Part shown: piece by piece, positions 24,016-34,292 of the stretch | How the letters are laid out: each line of letters starts with the position of its first letter | Numbering within the stretch: the stretch's first letter is position 1 | Assembly (NCBI RefSeq): GCF_900115345.1 | Contig: NZ_FOWC01000002.1 | Coordinates: 806,001-870,000, forward strand | DNA: 64,000 nucleotides | DNA from: Amycolatopsis rubida | GTDB taxonomy: Bacteria > Actinomycetota > Actinomycetes > Mycobacteriales > Pseudonocardiaceae | Direction: 5' to 3' | Made by a program: the position numbers and the translations under genes | Notes under the pieces: model-generated | The model's input: only the letters and a program-made list of their open reading frames with translations | What the model was told of the DNA's origin: nothing | Databases searched by the model: none

Positions 24016-25044
24016 ATGCCCGACGATCCCGCGCGCGCGAAAACGCCGCAGCTCGAGCTGATGAATCTCATCATCGGCGACTGGAAAGCCCGCGCCGTCT
24101 ACACGGCGGCCGAACTCGGCTGGCCCGACCGGCTCGCCGACGGGCCCCTTACGGCCGCTCAGGTGGCCGCTGCCTCGGGCACAGATCCCGTTGCCACCCA
24201 CCGGTTCCTGCAGTACCTCACCGCACTGGGCGTGTTCCGCGAGGAGAACGGCTCATTCTCCCTCGCCGAACTCGGCGAGCTGTTGCGCAGCGACCGGGAA
24301 GACTCCCTGCGGCCGTATACGCTCATCGCGGGCTCCGAATTCCATCGCGCCTGGACTGACATCGCCTCCGCCGTGCGAACCGGACAAAATGCTTTCGAAG
24401 GCGCATTTCAGTCTAGCTTCTTCGAGTACCTCTCCGCAAACCCCGAACGCGGAAAACTTTTCGACCGCGCGATGGCGGGCAACACGGCGTTGTTCGACGC
24501 GCTGCCCGCTGCCTACGACTTCGGTGCGCACCAGCGATTTGTCGATGTCGGCGGCGGCAGTGGCGAGCTGGCGGGCCGGCTGCTCGCCGCGCACCAGCAC
24601 CTCCACGGCACGGTCTACGACGCCGAACAGTCCGCTGAGGCCGCGAAAAAGGCCATCGCGGACGCTGGTCTCATCGAGCGATGCGAGGTGGCGTCCGGGG
24701 ACTTCCTGGAGTCCGTTCCCGAAGGCGGCGACGTCTATCTGCTCGCTCGAGTGCTGGTGAACTGGCCGGACGAGGACTGTGCGCGGATCCTGGCGAACTG
24801 CGCGGCGGCGGCCGCTCCGGGGACGCGGTTGCTGCTGGTGGAGCGGGTTTCCGGGCCGGGTGTCGACAACGCACTGCTGCTTTCGCACGACACCCTGATG
24901 TACGTGCTCTTCGGCGGGGGCGGGATCCGCTCCAGCGCGGAAGTGACCCGGCTGCTTGAGGAAGCCGGGTTCGCGCTGGACGCGATCACTCCGCTGCCGC
25001 AGGAGTTCTCGCTGATCACCGCCACCCGCCGAAACTACTCCTAA
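24016..25044 (+). CDS. DnrK/RdmB-type SAM methyltransferase-fold protein
   Basis: 342 residues. The N-terminal winged-helix dimerisation domain (about 1-110) precedes a SAM-binding domain with motif I FVDVGGGSGELAGRLL. The region that in plant-type O-methyltransferases holds the catalytic His (LHDW) reads ARVLVNWPDEDCARIL, as in DnrK and RdmB of anthracycline pathways. Members of this group methylate hydroxyls, decarboxylate, or (RdmB) hydroxylate, so methylation is likely but not assured. In the promoter region TCGAGAA at 23947 and TTGAACG at 23958 are 11 bp apart, a possible SARP box. Confidence 0.87.
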   Translation: MPDDPARAKTPQLELMNLIIGDWKARAVYTAAELGWPDRLADGPLTAAQVAAASGTDPVATHRFLQYLTALGVFREENGSFSLAELGELLRSDREDSLRPYTLIAGSEFHRAWTDIASAVRTGQNAFEGAFQSSFFEYLSANPERGKLFDRAMAGNTALFDALPAAYDFGAHQRFVDVGGGSGELAGRLLAAHQHLHGTVYDAEQSAEAAKKAIADAGLIERCEVASGDFLESVPEGGDVYLLARVLVNWPDEDCARILANCAAAAAPGTRLLLVERVSGPGVDNALLLSHDTLMYVLFGGGGIRSSAEVTRLLEEAGFALDAITPLPQEFSLITATRRNYS

Positions 25045-25149
25045 TCAGACCACAGCCACGGCCGAATGACTTCGCTGCGACGGTCACGTGCCGCTTCAGG
25101 GTCAGCCTGCTTCTGACCGGATCAGGAAAAGCTCAGGCCCGGGAACGCG

Positions 25150-26679
25150 TCAGGAAACCTCAGCCGCCTGCCGTTCCCGGGCCGGCACCACCACGAGCAC
25201 CACGATCGCTGCCAGCACCGCGGCACCGGCGGCAGCGAGGGCCGTCGTGCGCATCGCGACCGAGAACGCGTCCGCGCCCGCGGCGAACAGGTCAGCGCCC
25301 TGGTTGCCGCCCAGGCCCGCCGCGGCGGCCTTCGTCGCTTCGATCGAATCGCCCGCGGCGGCGCGAGACTGCGCCGGCAGCACCGACAACGCCGGCTCAA
25401 CCCCGTTGCGGTACACGACAGTCAGCAGCGAACCCAGCACCGCGATGCCGATCGCGCCACCGATGCTGCGGCCCATGTTCGTCAGCGCCGAACCGACCCC
25501 CGCGCGCTCGCGCGGCACCGCCGACATGATCGTGGTGGTCGCGGGCGGCATCACGTTGGCCATCGCCAAACCGACCAGGAAGTCGGCGACGAACACCGGC
25601 CACAACGGACTGTTCTGGTCCAGCAGCGCGAAGATCGCCACGCCGGCAGCCAGCAGCAGCAAGCCGCCGACCAGCACGGTTTTGGCGCCGAACTTCGCCG
25701 ACAGCGTCGCCGAGCGCGGCGAGAACACCGCCAGGGCCAGTGCCAGCGGGAGAATCGCCAAACCGGTCATCAGCGGGCTCACGCCGAGCACGCTCTGCAG
25801 GTAGAAAATCAGGAAGAACGGCACGCCGAAGTTCACGAAGAACGCGAGCGTCACCGCACTGGTCGCGCCCGCGACCCGGCGATCCGACACCAGCCGCAGG
25901 TCCAGTGCGGGAGCCGCGGACCGCAGTTCCACCAGGATGAACACGACCAGCAGCACCACGCCGAGCACCAGCGGGAGGTACACCCGCGGATCGGCGATCG
26001 TGGCCAGGTTGCCCGCCTGGATGATTCCGTAGACGAGCGCGGTGCTCCACGCGACCGACAGCACCACCCCGGGCACGTCGAGCTTGCGCGCGGTCGAAGT
26101 GGACTCCGGGACCATCAGCACGGTCAGCACGATCGCGGCGAGCACGATCGGGCCGTTCACCAGGAAAATCGAGCCCCACCAAGCGAACTGGATGAGGAAG
26201 CCGCCAAGCACCGGGGCCACCACGGCCGCGATGCCGGCGGCGGACACCCAGTACCCGATGGCGCGCGGGCGCTCCTTGTCGCCGAACACGTGCGAGATGG
26301 TCGCGAGCGTGGTCGGCGGGATCGCCGCTCCGCCCGCGCCCATCACGACGCGCCACAGCACCAGTTCGCCGGGTGAGTGCGCGAACGCCGCCAGCACGCT
26401 GGAGACGCCGAACACCACGAGTCCGATCAGGAGCACCTTCCGGTGCCCGAGCCGGTCCCCCAGCACGCCCCACGCCAGCAGCAGACCGGCGTACACGAGG
26501 GTGAACCCGTTGACCACCCACTGCAGCTGGTCCGCGGACGCGCCGAGCCCGCCGACCGGATCGGCGAGCGCGCGGAAGGCGATGGTCACGATCGTCGCGT
26601 CCAGCACGGTGAGCAAAAAGGACGTCAGCAGCACCGCGAGGATCGCCCAGCGGCGCGGGTTCAGGGCAGGCTCGGACAC
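25150..26679 (-). CDS. MFS drug/polyketide exporter (DHA2, 14 TM)
   Basis: 509 residues of the EmrB/QacA family, with about 14 hydrophobic helices starting AILAVLLTSFLLTVLDATIV. The family motif LDATIVTIAF is in helix 1, GVLGDRLGHRK in loop 2-3, and motif C-like AAPVLGGFL in helix 5. It probably exports the cluster product and gives self-resistance. GTG 26679 is preceded by AAGGAGG; it starts 35 bp after the ACP stop and is probably the last gene of the KS-alpha/CLF/ACP operon. Confidence 0.92.
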   Translation of the reverse strand: MSEPALNPRRWAILAVLLTSFLLTVLDATIVTIAFRALADPVGGLGASADQLQWVVNGFTLVYAGLLLAWGVLGDRLGHRKVLLIGLVVFGVSSVLAAFAHSPGELVLWRVVMGAGGAAIPPTTLATISHVFGDKERPRAIGYWVSAAGIAAVVAPVLGGFLIQFAWWGSIFLVNGPIVLAAIVLTVLMVPESTSTARKLDVPGVVLSVAWSTALVYGIIQAGNLATIADPRVYLPLVLGVVLLVVFILVELRSAAPALDLRLVSDRRVAGATSAVTLAFFVNFGVPFFLIFYLQSVLGVSPLMTGLAILPLALALAVFSPRSATLSAKFGAKTVLVGGLLLLAAGVAIFALLDQNSPLWPVFVADFLVGLAMANVMPPATTTIMSAVPRERAGVGSALTNMGRSIGGAIGIAVLGSLLTVVYRNGVEPALSVLPAQSRAAAGDSIEATKAAAAGLGGNQGADLFAAGADAFSVAMRTTALAAAGAAVLAAIVVLVVVPARERQAAEVS

Positions 26680-26714
26680 CTGTCCTCCTTCGGAAGGCTT
26701 TGGCGGAATTCCCC

Positions 26715-26972
26715 TTACACCGCGGAACCGAGCCTGCTGTTCACCAGTTCGACCAGAGCGCGCGGCGTGTCGATGTCGACCACCGTTTCGTCCGGCAGCT
26801 CGACTCCGTAGTCGCGCTGGAGCATACTCGCGGTCTCCATCAGTGCGAGCGAGTCATAGCCCAATTCGGCGAACGGAATGTCGCGCGCGTCGGCGGTTTG
26901 TGCCATTTCGTCGCTCTCTCCGGCGCAGCGGCGGATGATCTCCATCAGATCTTCGTAGGTCAGCTCGCGCAT
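26715..26972 (-). CDS. Type II PKS acyl carrier protein
   Basis: 85 residues with the phosphopantetheine attachment Ser41 in ELGYDSLALMETASML. It carries the growing poly-beta-ketone chain and docks with KS-alpha/CLF, ketoreductase and aromatase. It lies 100 bp after the CLF gene, the usual KS-CLF-ACP order. ATG 26972 is preceded by GGAGGAGCG at suitable distance. The longer open frame upstream is not protein-like. Confidence 0.95.
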   Translation of the reverse strand: MRELTYEDLMEIIRRCAGESDEMAQTADARDIPFAELGYDSLALMETASMLQRDYGVELPDETVVDIDTPRALVELVNSRLGSAV

Positions 26973-27072
26973 GATCGCTCCTCCTGCCGCGCGAAAGCGG
27001 CTGTCAGTGGGTTCTTCTTGCTGGACAAAGCTTTGCGGTTCGGCCGTTCGGGTGATCTTGAAAAGTCTTCCC

Positions 27073-28278
27073 TCACACTCCGCGCAACACCAGCGCGGCG
27101 TTGTGCCCGCCGATGCCGCGGGCGAGGACGACCGCGGTGCGCACCGGCGTTTCCCGCGCGGCGCCGGTGACCAGGTCGATCCCGTGCTCCGGCACCGGAT
27201 CCGAGACGTTCGGCGTCGGCGGCACCACGCCGTGCCGGATCGCCAGCGCCGCACACGCGACGTCCAGCGCCGCCCCGCCCGCGGCCAACCGGCCCACCCC
27301 GGCCTTCGGCGCGGTGACCGGGACACCGCGTTCGCCGAACACCGCGCTGATCGCTTCGGCCTCCTCGCGGTCGAGCTTCCGATCCCCGGCCGCGTCGGCG
27401 AAAACGACGTCGGCCTCGGCGGCGGAAATGCCCGCATCCGTCAGGGCGAGTTCGATCGCCCTGCGCAGTCCAGGCGGACGGCCGCTGCCCGGTTTCGGGT
27501 CGAAAGTGGACGCATATCCGGCGATCTCGGCGTACGGCGGCTGCCGGTCCCGCGACGAGTCGGCCGGTTCCAGCACGAGCACCGCGCCGCCCTCGCCGGG
27601 CACGTACCCGGCGGCGGACCGGTCGAACGGCAGATAGGCCGACGCCGGATCGCTGCTCCCGCTGAGCCGTCCGGAAGTAAGCATCGCCGCCCAGCCCCAC
27701 GGGCACAGTGCGCTGTCGATGCCGCCGGTCAGCGCGACCGCGGTCCCGGAACGCACCGCGCGCCGGGCCTTTCCGATCGCGTCCAGCCCGCCAGCTTGTT
27801 CGGACACCACCACCGCGCCGGGCCCGCGCATGCCGTGCCGGATGGAGATCTGCCCGGTGTTGACCGCGTAGAACCACGCGAACGACTGGTACGCGCTGAC
27901 GTACTTGCCGCCCTTGCTCCACATGTTCTGCAGTTCGCGCTGCCCGAACTCGTAGCCGCCCGCCGAACTGGCGGTGATCACCGCGAGGTCGAACCCCTCG
28001 TGCGCCGCCGGGTCGACCCCGGCGTCGGCCAGCGCCCATTCCGCGCCCACGAGCGACATTCGAGTGGAATGGTCGGTCTGCGGCAGCAGCCTGCTGGGCA
28101 GGATGCCCTTCGCGCTGAACCCGGTGACCTCGCCGGCGAGCGTGCTGGGGTAATTCGAAGCGTCGAACCGGGTCACCGGGCCGATTCCGCTGGCCCCTTC
28201 GAGAGTGGCTTCCCAGAACTGCTTGACCCCGCTTCCGGTCGGCGCGAGCACGCCGAGACCGGTGATCACCGCGTTCAT
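27073..28278 (-). CDS. Ketosynthase chain-length factor (KS-beta)
   Basis: 401 residues, thiolase fold. The active-site Cys is replaced by Gln161 ([16 protein letters not shown]), the defining CLF residue at its canonical number. It pairs with KS-alpha to condense malonyl units and sets chain length. The start ([15 protein letters not shown]) overlaps the KS-alpha stop (ATGA), as in nearly all such pairs, giving 1:1 expression. Chain length cannot be read reliably by eye. Confidence 0.96.
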   Translation of the reverse strand: MNAVITGLGVLAPTGSGVKQFWEATLEGASGIGPVTRFDASNYPSTLAGEVTGFSAKGILPSRLLPQTDHSTRMSLVGAEWALADAGVDPAAHEGFDLAVITASSAGGYEFGQRELQNMWSKGGKYVSAYQSFAWFYAVNTGQISIRHGMRGPGAVVVSEQAGGLDAIGKARRAVRSGTAVALTGGIDSALCPWGWAAMLTSGRLSGSSDPASAYLPFDRSAAGYVPGEGGAVLVLEPADSSRDRQPPYAEIAGYASTFDPKPGSGRPPGLRRAIELALTDAGISAAEADVVFADAAGDRKLDREEAEAISAVFGERGVPVTAPKAGVGRLAAGGAALDVACAALAIRHGVVPPTPNVSDPVPEHGIDLVTGAARETPVRTAVVLARGIGGHNAALVLRGV

Positions 28279-29603
28279 GCCGTGCCGCCGACGTTGCCGG
28301 TGAGCACCATGGCGCTCTGGAAACCGCCGAACCCGCTGCCGACCGTCAGCACCGTGTCCACCGCGGCTTCTCTTGCCACCAAAGGAATGTAGTCCAAGTC
28401 GAGCTCCGGGTCGGGTTCGTTGAGGTTGGCCGTCGGCGGCAGCAGCCCGTCGCGCATCGCGAGCAGGCTGGCGGCGATCTCGATCGAGCCGATCGCGCCG
28501 AGCGAATGCCCGACCATCGACTTGATCGAGCTCACCGGGACACGATAAGCGTGTTCTCCCAGCGAATTCTTGAACGCCTGCGTCTCGTGCCGGTCGTTCT
28601 GCTTCGTGCCCGAGCCGTGCGCGTTGACGTAGCCGATCGCTTCCGGCGGCACCCGCGCTTGGCCCATCGCCTGCCGGATCGCCTCGGTCATTTCCACGCC
28701 GTCCGCGCGCAGGCCGGTCATGTGGTAGGCGTTGCACCGCGTGGCGAACCCGGCGATCTCACCGTAGATCCGGGCCCCTCGGGCGAGCGCCCGGCCCAGT
28801 TCCTCCACCACGAACACCGCGGCGCCCTCGCCGAGCACGAACCCGTTGCGGGTGTTGTCGAACGGCCGCGACGCCGTCGCCGCTTCGTCATTGCGCGGCG
28901 AAGTCGCCTTGATCGCGTCGAAGCACGCCACAGTGATCGGCGAGATCGGCGCGTCCGAGCCGCCCGCGAGGACGATGTCCGCGCTGCCTTCGGCGATCAG
29001 GTCCCGCGCGTGGCCCACCGAGTCCAATCCGGACGTGCACCCGGTCGAGATGACCTGCACCGAACCTTCCGCGCCCGCTTCCCAGGCCACTTCCTTGGCC
29101 ATCGAACTCGGCACGAACTGGTCGAACAGATGCGGCACCGCGTAGTCCGCGTCGACCTCCCACTTCCTGCCGCCGTCGCTCACCACGACGTACTCGCGTT
29201 CGAGGCTCATCGTGGCCCCGACCGCGCTGCCGATCGACACGCCGGTCCGGTACGGGTCCACATCGGACGGTGCGAGCCCCGCGTCGGCCAGCGCCTCCCG
29301 CGTGCACGCCACCGCGAACTGGGCCACCCGGTCCATCCGCCGCACCTGCTGCGGACCGAGCCCCGCCGCCTCCGGATCGAAATCGCATTCGGCGGCGATC
29401 CGCGAGCGGAACTGGGAGGCGTCGAAGAACGACACCGGCCGGGTGGCGGTCCGTCCGCCCGACACCATGTCCCAGAACGGTTCGCGCCCCGGTTTCCCTG
29501 GTGCGACAACACCTATTCCGGTGATCACCGCCCGCCGCGGACCTCCGCTGCCGTGCCGCGCCGGCACTCCCGCTGCCCCGGGGTGCCCCGCACTCGTACT
29601 CAC
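28275..29603 (-). CDS. Ketosynthase KS-alpha of the minimal type II PKS
   Basis: 442 residues from the GTG at 29603, or 430 from the GTG at 29567; neither has a strong ribosome site, and homologues start close to the [11 protein letters not shown] motif. The active-site Cys is in [17 protein letters not shown]. The His residues are in [14 protein letters not shown] and [13 protein letters not shown]. It catalyses decarboxylative Claisen condensations with CLF. The promoter region upstream carries candidate SARP boxes, and transcription probably continues through CLF, ACP and the exporter. Confidence 0.95.
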   Translation of the reverse strand: MSTSAGHPGAAGVPARHGSGGPRRAVITGIGVVAPGKPGREPFWDMVSGGRTATRPVSFFDASQFRSRIAAECDFDPEAAGLGPQQVRRMDRVAQFAVACTREALADAGLAPSDVDPYRTGVSIGSAVGATMSLEREYVVVSDGGRKWEVDADYAVPHLFDQFVPSSMAKEVAWEAGAEGSVQVISTGCTSGLDSVGHARDLIAEGSADIVLAGGSDAPISPITVACFDAIKATSPRNDEAATASRPFDNTRNGFVLGEGAAVFVVEELGRALARGARIYGEIAGFATRCNAYHMTGLRADGVEMTEAIRQAMGQARVPPEAIGYVNAHGSGTKQNDRHETQAFKNSLGEHAYRVPVSSIKSMVGHSLGAIGSIEIAASLLAMRDGLLPPTANLNEPDPELDLDYIPLVAREAAVDTVLTVGSGFGGFQSAMVLTGNVGGTA

Positions 29604-29682
29604 TCCGTCTGCACCTGCCCTTCGCGCTCCGAGCGCCCGACGTCGCTGATGTCGAGTCTGGGCCCGGGGTGTCCAAGACGGA

Positions 29683-29721
29683 TCGAAGAGGGGTCGAACG
29701 CGCTCCAGCCGGATTCGACCC
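29683..29721 (-). promoter_or_regulatory. Candidate SARP boxes upstream of KS-alpha
   Basis: On the minus strand TCGACCC and TCGATCC are 11 bp apart (+ strand TCGA at 29683 and 29694). A further TCGAATC lies 21 bp upstream (29715). They stand about 80 bp before the KS-alpha start and next to the stop of the SARP gene itself, where the minimal-PKS promoter is expected. Confidence 0.55.
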
Positions 29722-29731
29722 CGCCTCGTTT

Positions 29732-31819
29732 TCAGCCGGTGGCGACCGCCGCCTCGCGCGCCGCGGGCTCGGCTTCCCTTGCCAGCAGGCGGCCCGCGAA
29801 CGACGGCAGCCGGGGAACGCAATAGACCGCGTCCGATGCGGACGGGCGCAGAAAGTCTACATTGGACTCGGCGTCGCGGTACCGGTGCGGTCCCGAACCG
29901 CCGCGTTCGCCGATTTCCTCGGCCAGCCCGGCGGATTCGAGATCTTCGAGCACTTCGCGCACCAGTTCTCCAGGCCTGCCAAGGAGCTTGACCGCGTCCG
30001 GCACGGTGAACTCGTCGATGCCCGCCAGCTGCCGGAACGCCTCCTGCGCCGGTCCGCACAGGGTCCGGTAGCTCGCCCGGACGCTCGCGTCGACCGTGCC
30101 TTCCCCGCACGGCAACCGAAGCACCGCACCGGGATCGCGGGACAGCCGGTCGTGCATCCGGCGCAACGACCAGGCCGGCCGGTAAGCCAGATACCCGCCG
30201 ACCGCCGCGACGGCCAGCGGCAGCCTGCCGCACATCCGCACCAGCGCGCTGGCGCAGTCGAGGTCCTCCAGCATCCGCCGCCGCCCGATGAACTGACCGA
30301 GCAGCTCCAGCGATTCGTTGACCGTCAGCGGCGGCAGATTGACCGGCGCGACCACGCCGCGCAGGTACAGCCGCCGCCTGCTCGCGACCAGCAGCAGACT
30401 ACCGGAACCGCTGGGGCGCAACAGATCCACCTCGGCGGACCGGGACGCGTCGTCCACGACGACCAGCAGCCGCCGGGTGGCGGTGTAGTCGCGGTAGACG
30501 TTCACCAGCTCGGACATCGACGGCGCGGGCGACAGCGGAACCCCGCACGCGCGCAGGCAGCCGGCGAGCACCTCGGCCATCGTCTCCTCGCCGCGGTGCA
30601 CCGGCGTCAGCGACGCGAAGATCTGCCCGTCCGGGAATGTCGCGCGGACCCGGTGCGCGACGTGCACGAGCAGCGAGGTCTTGCCCGCGCCCGGCCCGCC
30701 GGTGATCTCCACGACGGCGCTGCCGCCGGTGAGCTTGGTGCGCGCGGCGGAACACCGCCGCACCAGCTCGCGGATCTCCTCGCCCCGGCCGACGAAGTCG
30801 GTCACGTCGGACGGGAGGTGATTCGGCCCCAGCGCCTCCGGTGCCGCGGGCCGCAGCGGGACCAGATCACCCTCCGCATCCGCGCGCACGGCGGAAACCA
30901 CTTCGACGACACTGCTCTCAGTCACGGTGTCGTTGTCGTCGATACTCCGGACGACTGCTTTCGCAGCGCGATCGTTTTGCGCACCCTGCCCGGTTTGCCC
31001 GTTGTCTAGACCAGTTGTGGCTTCACTCACACCGGAGCCGCGCGGGGCCGGAAGGGTGAGCGCGGGATCGTCCACCAGGATCTGCTGATGCACCGAGCGC
31101 AGCGTCGCCGACGGCTCGATGCCCAGCTGCGCGATGAAATCGCTGCGCACCCGGTGGTAGACGTCGAGCGCCTCGACCCGGCGGCCGCACCGGTAGAGCG
31201 CGACCATCAGCTTCGCCGAGTACGCCTCGTGCGTCGGATTCGCCTTGACCACCCCGGCCAGCTCGTCCACGACGCGGCGATGCCTGCCCAGCGCCAGTTC
31301 GGCCTCGAACCGCAGGTCAAGGGCCGCCTTGCGGCTCTCCTCCAGCTGGGTCGCCCGCGCGGCGAGGGTCGGGCCGAGCGGAAGATCGGAAAGCGCGGCC
31401 CCGCGCCACAGTGCGAGCGCCTGTCTGGCCAGTTCGGCGCACGCTTCGAGATCACCCGCGTCGTGCCGGTCGCGGGCTTGGTCGAGCAGCGCCGAAAAGC
31501 GCACCGCGTCGACCACGTCCGCCCGCGGCACCTGCAGTTCGTAGCCGTGCGGGCGGGTCAGCAGAACTGTCGCGCCCTCCTCGGCCGAACCGGCCAGCCG
31601 CAGCGATTTGCGCAGCTGGTAGACGTAGGTCTGCAACGTCGTGGCCGCGCTCGCCGGAGGGTTGTTCTCCCACAGCTCCTCGACGAACTGCTCGAAGTGC
31701 ACTGCCCGGTTGGCGTTCAGTGCGAGCATGGCCAGCACGGTGCGGAGCTTCGGCGCGGACGGCGTCTTGCCCACTCCGTCCGCACGTACCGCCAGCGGTC
31801 CCAATATTGCGATCTGCAT
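29732..31819 (-). CDS. SARP-family pathway activator with NB-ARC ATPase domain
   Basis: 695 residues. Residues 1-95 are an OmpR-like winged helix ([35 protein letters not shown]). Residues 100-245 form the bacterial transcriptional activation domain ([40 protein letters not shown]). After a polar linker comes an NB-ARC ATPase from about 345 with Walker [16 protein letters not shown] and Walker B-like [10 protein letters not shown]. No TPR region is evident. The only pathway regulator in the cluster and probably its activator, binding 11-bp-spaced heptamers. ATG 31819 follows GGGGGT; the ATG-like codon at 31849 is less likely. Confidence 0.93.
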   Translation of the reverse strand: MQIAILGPLAVRADGVGKTPSAPKLRTVLAMLALNANRAVHFEQFVEELWENNPPASAATTLQTYVYQLRKSLRLAGSAEEGATVLLTRPHGYELQVPRADVVDAVRFSALLDQARDRHDAGDLEACAELARQALALWRGAALSDLPLGPTLAARATQLEESRKAALDLRFEAELALGRHRRVVDELAGVVKANPTHEAYSAKLMVALYRCGRRVEALDVYHRVRSDFIAQLGIEPSATLRSVHQQILVDDPALTLPAPRGSGVSEATTGLDNGQTGQGAQNDRAAKAVVRSIDDNDTVTESSVVEVVSAVRADAEGDLVPLRPAAPEALGPNHLPSDVTDFVGRGEEIRELVRRCSAARTKLTGGSAVVEITGGPGAGKTSLLVHVAHRVRATFPDGQIFASLTPVHRGEETMAEVLAGCLRACGVPLSPAPSMSELVNVYRDYTATRRLLVVVDDASRSAEVDLLRPSGSGSLLLVASRRRLYLRGVVAPVNLPPLTVNESLELLGQFIGRRRMLEDLDCASALVRMCGRLPLAVAAVGGYLAYRPAWSLRRMHDRLSRDPGAVLRLPCGEGTVDASVRASYRTLCGPAQEAFRQLAGIDEFTVPDAVKLLGRPGELVREVLEDLESAGLAEEIGERGGSGPHRYRDAESNVDFLRPSASDAVYCVPRLPSFAGRLLAREAEPAAREAAVATG

Positions 31820-31942
31820 CCGACCCCCAGATACCTGCCGAAAGAGCACGCCAGGCAGCGGCCTCGCGTGCTTCGCTTTCCCCCAGTGAGACGCCAGCGA
31901 CGCTAGCAGAGAAACGGCTTCCTGATCCCGGGCGGGAAAAAC

Positions 31943-32698
31943 TTAACGTCCACCTGATACTTCTGCGAACTGCCCGTTCGTATTGCCGTTGGCGGCCGAA
32001 CACAGGAACACTGCCAGTTGCGCGACATCACCCGGACAGCTCAACCGGCCACTGGGCGTGATGGCTCGCTCGCGCTCCAGAACCGCGGCCGGAACCTGTT
32101 CCGCAACACGGGGAGTGACGGTCAGGCCAGGAAGAATGGTGTTGACCAGCACTCCGTCGCGGCCGACGTCCCAGGCGAGACTCGTGGCGAAACCGTGCAA
32201 TGCCGACTTCACCGCACCATAAGCCTCGCGGCCCGGCTTGCCCGCGGTCGCCGCGCGCGACGAAATAAATGCGATCCGTCCCCATTTCTTCTCGCGCATA
32301 CCGGGCAGCACCTTCGCCACTGTGTGGAACACCGGCGCGATATTCACATTGATGAACGAAGCGCAATCCTCCGTAGGTAGTTCTTCGAACAGTTTTCCCG
32401 GCTTGCGCAGCGCGCCGGGGCTGATCGCATTCGCGACCAGCACGTCCACCGGCCCCCAGTGCCGCGTCACCTGCTCGACTGCCGCGTCCACACTGGCCAG
32501 TTCGGTCAGGTCGTAGTGCACGGCGAGGCCGCGGTCCGGGCCGCATTCGCGCGCGAGCACTTCGGCCGCCTCGCGGTTGGCCCGGTAGGTCACCGCGACC
32601 TTGGCCCCTTCCGCGGCGAACGTGCGCGCGAGTTCGGCCCCGATCCCGCCGCTGCCGCCGGTCACCAGCACGACCTTGCCGGTCAGCCCCAGATCCAC
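31943..32698 (-). CDS. SDR-family ketoreductase
   Basis: 251 residues, classical SDR: TGGSGGIGAELA at the N-terminus, catalytic Ser in AFISSRAATAGK and Tyr-x3-Lys in REAYGAVKSALHG. The C-terminus reads GNTNGQFAEVSGGR. It probably reduces a ketone of the tailored aglycone. GTG 32698 lies 43 bp after the stop of FAD monooxygenase 2 and probably belongs to the same leftward transcript as methyltransferase 2. Confidence 0.87.
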   Translation of the reverse strand: MDLGLTGKVVLVTGGSGGIGAELARTFAAEGAKVAVTYRANREAAEVLARECGPDRGLAVHYDLTELASVDAAVEQVTRHWGPVDVLVANAISPGALRKPGKLFEELPTEDCASFINVNIAPVFHTVAKVLPGMREKKWGRIAFISSRAATAGKPGREAYGAVKSALHGFATSLAWDVGRDGVLVNTILPGLTVTPRVAEQVPAAVLERERAITPSGRLSCPGDVAQLAVFLCSAANGNTNGQFAEVSGGR

Positions 32699-32741
32699 CT
32701 TCGCTCCAGTCTCCTCAGGTCCGTGAAGGACTTCCCGCTCC

Positions 32742-34292
32742 TCAGACAGTGATGTGCGCGTGCCGCAGGACCGCGCGCACGGCGGCAGCGGACGTCCGGT
32801 CGCCGCGGTCGGCCACGTAGCCGTCCGGACGCGTCAGGATCCAGCCCGCCGCTGAAAGGCCGAGCGCCCGCCGCAACGCGCCGTCGGCGTCCGGCAGGTC
32901 TCCGCCAGTGCCCGCCACCTGCGGCACCAGCCAGCCGCCCAAGGACGGCAGATCGGCTCGATCCGCTTCCGGGCCGAGCACCAGCGTCCAGCCCGGCTCG
33001 CGCAACTGCGCCAGCAACGCTTGCCACGCCGGGGTTTCCGCGTCCGCACCGGCGACGACCGACAGCCGCTCGCCCGGTCGCGGTCCAGGCCCGGCCGCCG
33101 CGGGACCGTCGCCATAGGACAGGCCGAGCGCGGACATCCCGCCCATGATCTTGCGTTCCAGCTTGCCGCGCAGCGCCGAAACGTTGCGCATCACGCCGAA
33201 GGCCACCGGCAGCACTGCGGCGACGTACGGATTTTTCAGCTGTACCAGGAAAGTCGCCTTCTTCGTGGTGCGCAGCAGCTCCGCGCCCACCGGCACGCGC
33301 TCGCGCGAGTAGCTGTCGAGCAGCCGCTCGTCGGCGTGTCCGTCGATGACCATCGCCAGCTTCCACGCGAGGTTGTACGCGTCCTGGACGCCGGTGTTCA
33401 TGCCCTGGCCGGACGCCGGGCTGTGCACGTGCGCGGCGTCGCCGGCGACCAGACAGCGGCCAGACCGCATCGAAGGCACCATCCGCTGCTGGATGGAGAA
33501 CACCGAAACCCACGTCGGCGGGGAAACCACGGTCGGCACGCCGGTCGCCGCGGACACCTTCTCCGAGAACCGCCGCGCTACCGCCGCGTCGTCGCCGGGG
33601 CCGGAGTACTCCACGTCCCGGGTGTCGAGCAGCCGCCATTTGCCCTCGTCCGGGAACGGCACCAGCATCACCGAACCGCCCGGGGTCCGGATCAGGTGGA
33701 TGCTGTCGCGCGGCAACGCGGTATCCGCCTGTGCGTCGGCGATCAGCCAGGTCTCCGACGAGTCTCCTTCGAGCTTCAGCCCCAGCTTCTTGCGCACCGC
33801 GCTGTGCCCGCCGTCGCAGCCGACCAGCCAGTCCGCCGAGGTCTCCTCGCTCTCGCCGTCGCGTTCGAGCCGCACCTGGACGCCGTCTCCGGTGTCGGTG
33901 AAGCCGGCCAGCGCCACGCCCCATTCGACCTCGACGCCCTGCTTGGCCAACGCGGTCCGCAGCACCTCCTCGGTGATGACCTGGTCGACCATCAACGTGA
34001 ACGGCAGCCGCGTCGGCAGCCGCGAGTAGTCCGCCCGGAGACCGACCATTCGCTTGCCGCGCATGTGAATCGTGAACGCGCGCACCTGCTGTCCACGCGG
34101 CAGCAGATCGTCGAGCACGCCCATCTGGTCGTAGATCTCCAGCGAACGCGGATGCGTCGCCAGCGCCCGGCTGGTCACCGCCGGACCGGCCGCCCGGTCC
34201 ACGATCCGCACCCGCACGCCGCGCCGGGCCAGCTCGTGCGCCGCGGTCAGCCCGACCGGTCCGGCACCGACCACCAGGGCTTGCGCACTCAC
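32742..34292 (-). CDS. FAD-dependent aromatic hydroxylase 2 (PgaE/RdmE-type)
   Basis: 516 residues. The N-terminal FAD domain starts ALVVGAGPVGLTAAHELARR. GDG-like motif DWLVGCDGGHSAVRKK and GDAAHVHSPASGQGMNTGVQ follow. A C-terminal thioredoxin-like domain begins around residue 400 (RPGERLSVVAGADAETPAWQ; SAAGWILTRPDGYVADRG). This architecture is typical of polyketide ring hydroxylases that use NADPH and O2. Its GTG overlaps the stop of methyltransferase 2 (GTGA), giving coupled expression. Confidence 0.92.
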   Translation of the reverse strand: MSAQALVVGAGPVGLTAAHELARRGVRVRIVDRAAGPAVTSRALATHPRSLEIYDQMGVLDDLLPRGQQVRAFTIHMRGKRMVGLRADYSRLPTRLPFTLMVDQVITEEVLRTALAKQGVEVEWGVALAGFTDTGDGVQVRLERDGESEETSADWLVGCDGGHSAVRKKLGLKLEGDSSETWLIADAQADTALPRDSIHLIRTPGGSVMLVPFPDEGKWRLLDTRDVEYSGPGDDAAVARRFSEKVSAATGVPTVVSPPTWVSVFSIQQRMVPSMRSGRCLVAGDAAHVHSPASGQGMNTGVQDAYNLAWKLAMVIDGHADERLLDSYSRERVPVGAELLRTTKKATFLVQLKNPYVAAVLPVAFGVMRNVSALRGKLERKIMGGMSALGLSYGDGPAAAGPGPRPGERLSVVAGADAETPAWQALLAQLREPGWTLVLGPEADRADLPSLGGWLVPQVAGTGGDLPDADGALRRALGLSAAGWILTRPDGYVADRGDRTSAAAVRAVLRHAHITV

